The translations under genes were made by a program, and so were the position numbers. A stretch of 6,772 nt of DNA from an uncultured Clostridia bacterium (GTDB lineage Bacteria > Bacillota > Clostridia > Christensenellales > UBA1242): the NCBI GenBank assembly GCA_945937975.1, contig CAMEUD010000063.1, positions 1-6,772 on the forward strand, written 5' to 3'. Under the pieces are notes generated by a model. It saw only the letters and a list, made by a program, of their open reading frames with translations, did no database searches and had not been told where the DNA came from. This document shows, one piece after another, positions 1-4,834 of this stretch. How positions within the stretch are numbered: the first letter of the stretch is position 1; every line of letters begins with the position of its first letter.

Positions 1-1
1 T

Positions 2-409
2 GAAATAATAAAAAAAGAGCCATTAATTGTTCACGATTACGCACATCATCCAACAGAGATAAAAGAAACAATCAGCACATTTAAAAACTGCACTTCAAAA
101 AAAATATTAATCGTTTTTCAACCACATACTTATTCACGAACAAAAACCTTGTTTAATGAATTCTTAAAATGTTTTGACGATGCCGATGAATTGTTTATAT
201 TAAAAACATATCCTGCACGAGAAAAATTTGATAAATCTGCAAGTGCATTTGCACTTTTTAAACAATTAAAATTAAAAAACAAGAACTGTAAATATTTTTC
301 ATCTTTTGACTTAATAAAGAAAGAAATATTGAAAAAGTGTAGTCAAGATTTTGCAGTTTTAATTTTAGGCGCAGGCGATATAGAAAACTTGGCATATAGT
401 TTTAAATAA
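2..409 (+). CDS. murC: UDP-N-acetylmuramate--L-alanine ligase, C-terminal part (5'-truncated by window edge)
   Basis: This is the 3' end of a gene that begins before the window; the frame is open from base 2 and gives 135 residues before a TAA stop. MurC is the cytosolic ATP-dependent ligase that adds L-alanine to UDP-N-acetylmuramate, the first step of the peptidoglycan stem peptide. The visible part is the C-terminal Mur ligase domain. It contains HDYAHHPTEI (bases 32-61), matching the MurC-type D-Y-x-H-H-P-T-E motif, then FQPHTYSRTKTLFNEF from base 116, matching the family's Q-P-H-x-Y-[ST]-R-T pattern, and LILGAGDI close to the end, as in MurC C-termini. These motifs favour MurC over MurD, MurE or MurF. 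No terminator is evident after the stop; the next gene has its own promoter. The N-terminal and ATP-binding domains cannot be judged from here. Confidence 0.93.
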   Translation, partial: EIIKKEPLIVHDYAHHPTEIKETISTFKNCTSKKILIVFQPHTYSRTKTLFNEFLKCFDDADELFILKTYPAREKFDKSASAFALFKQLKLKNKNCKYFSSFDLIKKEILKKCSQDFAVLILGAGDIENLAYSFK

Positions 410-423
410 TTAATTGATTTGTG

Positions 424-452
424 TTGACATCTTTATTTGTTTATGGTATCCT
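424..452 (+). promoter_or_regulatory. sigma-A-type promoter of rpmE
   Basis: A perfect -35 TTGACA lies at 424-429, followed by a 17-nt spacer and a -10 TATCCT at 447-452 (4 of 6 consensus bases). A TG one base upstream of the -10 (444-445) makes it an extended -10. Transcription would start near 459, giving a leader of about 30 nt before the rpmE ATG. That is too short for a structured L31 autoregulatory leader. Confidence 0.75.
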
Positions 453-488
453 ACAAAAGTAAAAAATTTAATTAAAAGGTGAGATAAA

Positions 489-692
489 ATGAAAACAGAA
501 GGACATCCAAATTATCATGAAGTAACAGTTGTTTGTGCTTGTGGAAACACTTTCAAAACAGGCTCAGCTGTTCATGGGGATACAATTAAAGTTGACATTT
601 GTAATAAATGTCATCCATTCTTCTCTGGCAAACAAAAAATCGTTGATGTTAGCGGAAGAGTTGACAAGTTTAAGAAAACACATAACATTTAA
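489..692 (+). CDS. rpmE: 50S ribosomal protein L31, zinc-binding (C+) form
   Basis: This encodes 67 residues, the normal size for L31, a small protein of the large ribosomal subunit that sits at the central protuberance and contributes to the bridge to the small subunit. The sequence aligns along its whole length with bacterial L31: an early HPNYHEV segment, CACGNTFKTGS, then DICNKCHPFFSGKQK and VDVSGRVDKFKK. Cysteines 16 and 18 (CxC) and 38 and 41 (CxxC) form the zinc site, so this is the C+ version and not the zinc-free paralogue made under zinc limitation. The start is well fixed: the ATG at 489 follows the Shine-Dalgarno AAAGGTGA (475-482) by 6 nt. The gene has its own promoter and terminator, so it looks monocistronic. 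Confidence 0.98.
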   Translation: MKTEGHPNYHEVTVVCACGNTFKTGSAVHGDTIKVDICNKCHPFFSGKQKIVDVSGRVDKFKKTHNI

Positions 693-705
693 TAATGTAA
701 CCCAC

Positions 706-735
706 AAAAGCCACTATATTAGTGGCTTTTATTAT
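706..735 (+). terminator. intrinsic terminator of rpmE
   Basis: There is a perfect 11-bp stem, AAAAGCCACTA (706-716) with TAGTGGCTTTT (720-730), around a 3-nt loop TAT. The run of Ts at 727-730 continues into ATTAT, serving as the U-tract. It starts 13 nt after the rpmE stop. The A-tract on the 5' side could allow some function on the opposite strand as well. The frame of the next gene is open through this hairpin, but the GTG at 722 lies inside the stem and is not a credible start. Confidence 0.9.
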
Positions 736-769
736 GTGTGAAATATCAAATTTTGGCCATACTTATTAT

Positions 770-2500
770 ATGGAAAAAGTATATTCGATGCCCAATTTAT
801 ATGGTGCAAGTTTTTATTGTGGCAAAAATATGGCACAAAGTTATGTTGATACAAAAGGTAAATCGTACCTTATATCAAAAAGAAATAAAGCAAAGGTTGT
901 ATTTCATAACATACCAATTTTAAGAGGATTTGAATATTTAATTTTTGGAACATATTTTTTTATTAAAAATTTAATAAAGATGCCTTTTTCATATTCAAAT
1001 AAAAGTGCAGTTAATAATATATCCAAAGGATTAAATGTAACAACACGAAACACAATGAAAGTAATAGTCCTATTGTTGGCACTACTTTGTGGAATATTGA
1101 TTTTTGGTTATTTACCTATGGCACTTTCTGTATTGTTTACTGGCTACACAAAAAGTATTATTCTTAATCGTATTATGGTGGGTATTTGCAAGAATTTGAT
1201 ACTGTTTTTAATTCTATTGGCAGTAAGATATGTCCTTGCTTTTAGACAATTTTACAGGTTCAATGGTTGCGTAAACTTATTAAATTCAAACAATAACTTA
1301 TACAAACCTACAAATTATCTAAATTTTATTTTAGTTTCTTTTATGTTTTCAAATATTATGCTTGCATTGTTAGGATTCACAAGCGATAGTATTTGGAAAG
1401 TGCTTGTAAATATTGTTTTAAGTGTAATTTGTTTTTGTGTTATGTATGAAATACTTTATTTATTAGAAAATTCCAAGTATAATTGGTTAAACAAAATTTC
1501 AATTATATTTGAGTTTTTGATTGTAGAAAATCCAACAAAAACAGAGTTAGATATTTCTAACTCGGCATTGCAAGAAATATTGTTAATGAAATCAAACAAG
1601 AGAGGAATTGTGGATACAAATAAACTTTTAGAAGATGAAGTTAGTTTTTCATCAGTTTATAGCAAAGTAAAACAGCAATTAAAATCTGCTGGTATTTTAG
1701 ATGAAAGTGAAGCAGATTTTCTAATCTGTGAAGTGTTAAACATAAAGCGTTCACAACTTCTTCTTACAACAAAAATAACAAACAAACAAAAACAAGAAAT
1801 TGACAAATGTGTTGAAAGAAGAATAAAGGGAGAACCAATAACAAAAATTTTTGGTAGAACGGAATTTTATGGCTATAAATTTATCGTTACAAAAGATGTA
1901 CTTTCTCCAAGACAAGATACAGAAATTTTGGTGGAAAATGCTTTAAAATATTGCAAGCCAAAGATGAATGTTTTGGATATGTGCACTGGCAGTGGAATTA
2001 TTGCAATAAGTATTGCAAAAAATGTTAATGCAACATTGACAGCAGTTGATGTTTCAAAAAAGGCTTTATTGGTGGCAAAAGAAAATGCAAAAAATAATGA
2101 TGTGAAGATAAATTTTGTATTATCTAATATGTTTGACGACTTGAAAATTAATAAAAAATTTGATATTATAGTAAGTAATCCACCGTATATACCATCAAGT
2201 GAGATAAATAATCTTGATGTTGAAGTAAAAGATTATGACCCAAAATTAGCATTAGATGGCGGTAAAGACGGATTGTATTTTTATAAAAAGATAGCAAATA
2301 TTTCTCCACATTATTTATCAAAAAATGGAATGTTATTTTTGGAAATAGGATACAATCAAAAAGATGATGTACAAAATCTTTTAAGTGAAAATTTTGAAGA
2401 TATTAAATGTATAAAAGATTATTCAAACAATGATAGAGTAATAATCGCAAAACTAAAAACAAAAGGGAAGAAAAATGTTAGAACAAACAGCAAAAATTAA
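770..2500 (+). CDS. prmC: Fusion protein: DUF1385 (YqhQ-like) membrane domain + release factor glutamine methyltransferase PrmC
   Basis: About 576 residues join two proteins usually encoded by adjacent genes. Residues 1 to about 271 resemble DUF1385/YqhQ: IPILRG (48-53), four hydrophobic segments likely to span the membrane (about 97-117, 137-158, 183-203, 209-232), and ENPTKTELDISNSALQEIL (253-271), matching the family's C-terminal [TR]-x-[EQ]-P-[TD] ... A-L ending. The usual GGQAVxEGVMM signature is eroded to YGASFYCGKNM (11-21). From about residue 292 to the end is a full-length PrmC, which methylates the glutamine of the release factor GGQ motif using S-adenosylmethionine: a helical N-terminal domain, SPRQDTE (379-385), SAM-binding LDMCTGSG (402-409), AVDVS (425-429) and catalytic NPPY (470-473). 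The frame is uninterrupted across the junction. The start is uncertain: ATGs at 734, 770 and 788 are in frame and none has a good Shine-Dalgarno; 788 has a weak upstream GGAAAAAG. It overlaps prfA by 26 nt. Confidence 0.9.
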   Translation: MEKVYSMPNLYGASFYCGKNMAQSYVDTKGKSYLISKRNKAKVVFHNIPILRGFEYLIFGTYFFIKNLIKMPFSYSNKSAVNNISKGLNVTTRNTMKVIVLLLALLCGILIFGYLPMALSVLFTGYTKSIILNRIMVGICKNLILFLILLAVRYVLAFRQFYRFNGCVNLLNSNNNLYKPTNYLNFILVSFMFSNIMLALLGFTSDSIWKVLVNIVLSVICFCVMYEILYLLENSKYNWLNKISIIFEFLIVENPTKTELDISNSALQEILLMKSNKRGIVDTNKLLEDEVSFSSVYSKVKQQLKSAGILDESEADFLICEVLNIKRSQLLLTTKITNKQKQEIDKCVERRIKGEPITKIFGRTEFYGYKFIVTKDVLSPRQDTEILVENALKYCKPKMNVLDMCTGSGIIAISIAKNVNATLTAVDVSKKALLVAKENAKNNDVKINFVLSNMFDDLKINKKFDIIVSNPPYIPSSEINNLDVEVKDYDPKLALDGGKDGLYFYKKIANISPHYLSKNGMLFLEIGYNQKDDVQNLLSENFEDIKCIKDYSNNDRVIIAKLKTKGKKNVRTNSKN

Positions 2501-3548
2501 ACAAAGATATGATGAACTTACAAAATTAGTTGTAGACCCAGAAATTATCGCCGATAACAAAAAATGGCAAAAATTGGTAAAAGAAAGAAGTAGCATTGAA
2601 GAAATAGCAGAATGTCATGACAAACTCGCAAAGCTTATGAAAAATTTGGAAGAAAGTGAGAAAATCGTAAAAACTGAAACTGACCCAGAAATGGTTGAAG
2701 TGTTCAAGGAAGATATAGAAAACACAAAAAAAGAAATTGAAGAACTTAACAGTCATATCCAAATTTTACTTTTACCAAAAGATGAAAATGATGATAAAAA
2801 TGTTATTATTGAAGTTCGTCCTGCAGCAGGTGGTGAAGAAGCATCACTTTTTGCTAATACATTAATGAATATGTATGTAAGATTTGCAGAAAGAAATGGT
2901 TGGAAAGTTGAAGTAAATGAACTTGAACAAACTGAATTGGGTGGACTTAAAGAATGTAGTTTAACAATTCGTGGCAAAGATGCTTTTAGTAAGTTGAAAT
3001 ATGAGAGTGGTGTCCATAGAGTTCAAAGAGTTCCAGAAACAGAATCGCAAGGTAGAGTTCATACATCAACAGTAACTGTTGCAGTTCTTCCTGAAATTGA
3101 AGAAGTAGATTTTGAAATTTTAGATAAAGATTTAAGAGTTGACACATATCGTTCAAGTGGTGCAGGTGGTCAACATATTAATAAAACAGATAGTGCAATA
3201 AGAATGACACACCTTCCAACAGGTATTGTTGTAACATGTCAAGATGAAAGGTCTCAAATAAAGAACAGAGAAAAAGCAATGAATCTATTAAAAGCAAAAT
3301 TGTATGATTACTACAAAACTCAAATAGATACAGAATATTCTCAAAATAGAAAAAATCAAGTTGGTACAGGTGATAGAAGTGAAAGAATAAGAACTTACAA
3401 CTTCCCACAAGGTAGAATTACTGACCATAGAATAAACTATTCTGTATTCTCTATTGATACATTCTTAGATGGCGACCTAAATGATATGATTAGTGAACTT
3501 CAAAAGCATGACCAACAACAAAAGTTGGAAAACTTATCACTTAAATAA
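2475..3548 (+). CDS. prfA: Peptide chain release factor 1 (RF1)
   Basis: This encodes 357 residues, the usual RF1 length. RF1 recognises UAA and UAG stop codons in the ribosomal A site and triggers hydrolysis of peptidyl-tRNA. Domains in order: an N-terminal helical coiled region (about 1-100), RPAAGGEEA beginning near residue 115, the stop-codon recognition region with PET (187-189), which fits the RF1-type PxT and not the RF2-type SPF, followed by SQGRVHTSTVTVAVLPE, then the catalytic GGQ (231-233, bases 3165-3173), the glutamine that PrmC methylates. RIRTYNFPQGRITDHRI (305-320) is the conserved C-terminal block. The ATG at 2475 follows the purine-rich AAGGGAAG (2463-2470) and lies inside the end of the upstream fused prmC gene, in a different frame. 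This suggests translational coupling of the methyltransferase with its substrate. Confidence 0.98.
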   Translation: MLEQTAKIKQRYDELTKLVVDPEIIADNKKWQKLVKERSSIEEIAECHDKLAKLMKNLEESEKIVKTETDPEMVEVFKEDIENTKKEIEELNSHIQILLLPKDENDDKNVIIEVRPAAGGEEASLFANTLMNMYVRFAERNGWKVEVNELEQTELGGLKECSLTIRGKDAFSKLKYESGVHRVQRVPETESQGRVHTSTVTVAVLPEIEEVDFEILDKDLRVDTYRSSGAGGQHINKTDSAIRMTHLPTGIVVTCQDERSQIKNREKAMNLLKAKLYDYYKTQIDTEYSQNRKNQVGTGDRSERIRTYNFPQGRITDHRINYSVFSIDTFLDGDLNDMISELQKHDQQQKLENLSLK

Positions 3549-3552
3549 AATA

Positions 3553-3581
3553 TTGCAAAACAATAGTTAATGTAGTAAAAT
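3553..3581 (+). promoter_or_regulatory. predicted sigma-A-type promoter of the 388-codon gene
   Basis: TTGCAA (3553-3558) is followed by a 17-nt spacer and TAAAAT (3576-3581, 5 of 6 consensus bases). A predicted start near 3588 would give a very short leader whose Shine-Dalgarno begins almost at once. The element closely resembles the one ahead of the next gene, sharing TAATGT just before the -10 and an identical TAAAATAT core. AT-rich sequence produces such matches by chance, but the repeated arrangement strengthens the call. Confidence 0.55.
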
Positions 3582-3599
3582 ATTAAAAAAGGAGTACAT

Positions 3600-4766
3600 A
3601 TGACAGATTACCAAAGATTTTTGCGAGAAAATTTAGCAATATCTCAAGGTCTTGTTGGAACATTTAATGATGATGACAAATATGTTGTATCTCAAGATGC
3701 AATTCAAGAAATCGTCAGTGCAAAAAAAATGTTGTCTTCATATAAAGAAAATGAAGCATTGTGTGAACTCTGTACTCCAAATAATACTTTTAAATTAAAA
3801 TTTCGTTTTACCGTTGATATTCCAAATAATAAAAAATTTGCTAGTCTATACTTGTTGGAAACTTTTGATTTGTATGGTGATAAACAAGAACTAGATACAT
3901 TTTTAATCAATTATAATGAAGTAAATGATAACACCTTCTTAGAAAAGTTTAAAAAAGCTTTTAATCTTACAACAAAAGATGAAAGTCAAGGTAAAGATAT
4001 AAAAACAACTGCTTTAAAATTTGAAACTTTGTTGATGGACAAAAAAGCAAAACTTAAAGCAATGAGTCTACCACTAATGGCACAAAACAAAAAATATATT
4101 CAAGATATATTAAAAATTCTAAAAGCAAGTGGTGCAAGCGGTGATGAAATTTTAAAGATATTCAAAAAAGAAATTTCAAAAATGTCAGTAGATAAGTTAG
4201 ACCCGATGTACTGGCAAAAAGTTAAAGATATTTTAGATAAAATTTTATATAAAAATGTTGATAAACTTTCTGTTGAATATAAAAAACAAATTGAAGAAGT
4301 TAATCAACAATTCATAAAAATGTTTAGAGATAAATTCAAAGGCATTAGTTTAGTCGTTGCAAAAAAAGATGAGGCAAAAAAGAAGCCTATTATAAAACCT
4401 AATCAAGGTAAACAAGATGGCAAAAATAAGAAACAAGATGACAAAAAAAATAGCAGTTCTTATAATTTTGAATCTTTATGGAAATTTGAGAATGAAAATT
4501 CTCATTTAGATAGTCAAAGTGGCAATGCTGGTGGTAAATATCCCCCATTTTCCCAGTTAAATCAAAATAATAAAGTGTTAATCAATAAAGAAATTATGTT
4601 TGGTATGAGAATGGGGAAATACGTAGGTTTAATGCGATTTATTAATGTCGAACAAAAAGATGATGTAAAGGAAGATATAAAGACTGAACAACCAAAACAA
4701 CAAATGCCACAACAACAATTTAATAATCAGCAAAATAAAGACCAAGAAATGGAACTCTCTAGATAA
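3600..4766 (+). CDS. Hypothetical protein, 388 aa, charged and mostly helical with low-complexity linker and glutamine-rich tail
   Basis: I do not recognise this protein. The ATG at 3600 is well supported by AAAAAGGAG (3586-3594), 5 nt upstream. It has no signal peptide and no membrane segment, so it is probably cytosolic. Residues 1-125 look like a small mixed alpha/beta domain, with a hydrophobic strand-like stretch FKLKFRFTVDI (64-74) and KFASLYLLETFDLYG (79-93); one CxxC pair (C55, C58) stands alone, too little to claim a zinc site. Residues 135-250 are lysine-rich and helical, with heptad-like hydrophobic spacing in IQDILKILKASG and YWQKVKDILDKILYKNVDKL. Residues 254-290 are a K/D/Q/N-rich disordered linker, 290-350 a short second ordered patch (MFGMRMGKYVGLMRF), and 361-388 a Q/N-rich tail. 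It lies 51 nt after prfA, with its own predicted promoter and no terminator between. Codon use resembles its neighbours, so recent transfer is not suggested. Function unknown. Confidence 0.9.
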   Translation: MTDYQRFLRENLAISQGLVGTFNDDDKYVVSQDAIQEIVSAKKMLSSYKENEALCELCTPNNTFKLKFRFTVDIPNNKKFASLYLLETFDLYGDKQELDTFLINYNEVNDNTFLEKFKKAFNLTTKDESQGKDIKTTALKFETLLMDKKAKLKAMSLPLMAQNKKYIQDILKILKASGASGDEILKIFKKEISKMSVDKLDPMYWQKVKDILDKILYKNVDKLSVEYKKQIEEVNQQFIKMFRDKFKGISLVVAKKDEAKKKPIIKPNQGKQDGKNKKQDDKKNSSSYNFESLWKFENENSHLDSQSGNAGGKYPPFSQLNQNNKVLINKEIMFGMRMGKYVGLMRFINVEQKDDVKEDIKTEQPKQQMPQQQFNNQQNKDQEMELSR

Positions 4767-4775
4767 AAATGGGTA

Positions 4776-4804
4776 TTGTAATTTATTATATAATGTGTTA
4801 AAAT
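4776..4804 (+). promoter_or_regulatory. predicted sigma-A-type promoter of the 605-codon gene
   Basis: TTGTAA (4776-4781) is followed by a 17-nt spacer and TAAAAT (4799-4804), with an upstream TG one base before the -10 (4796-4797) that makes it an extended -10. The predicted start near 4811 leaves a leader of about 24 nt. The arrangement matches the promoter of the preceding gene in spacing, in the TAAAAT core and in the TAATGT upstream of it. Confidence 0.55.
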
Positions 4805-4834
4805 ATATTGTAAATATAGATAGAGGTGAGTATT

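Noticed and set aside
453..488. Structured L31 autoregulatory leader upstream of rpmE
   Set aside because: The predicted leader is only about 30 nt and shows no stem-loop.
661..688. TTGACA (661-666), 16-nt spacer, TAACAT as a promoter for the fused prmC gene
   Set aside because: It lies within the rpmE coding end, the -10 is weak, and its transcript would have to cross the strong terminator at 706-735; kept only as a possibility.
685..698. ACATT/AATGT inverted repeat around the rpmE stop
   Set aside because: The 5-bp AT-rich stem is too weak to matter next to the 11-bp terminator.
722..724. GTG as the start of the fused DUF1385-PrmC gene
   Set aside because: It lies inside the 3' arm of the rpmE terminator stem, has no Shine-Dalgarno, and the residues it adds do not resemble the family.
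529..741. 70-codon frame overlapping rpmE
   Set aside because: It is an out-of-frame shadow of the unmistakable L31 gene and crosses its terminator.
2526..3408. Three minus-strand open frames opposite prfA
   Set aside because: They lie opposite a conserved gene, have no Shine-Dalgarno, and their phenylalanine-rich translations are what antisense of lysine/glutamate-rich AT-rich coding gives.
3762..3773. CxxC (C55, C58) in the 388-residue protein as a zinc finger
   Set aside because: There is only one cysteine pair and no second pair or nearby histidines to complete a site.
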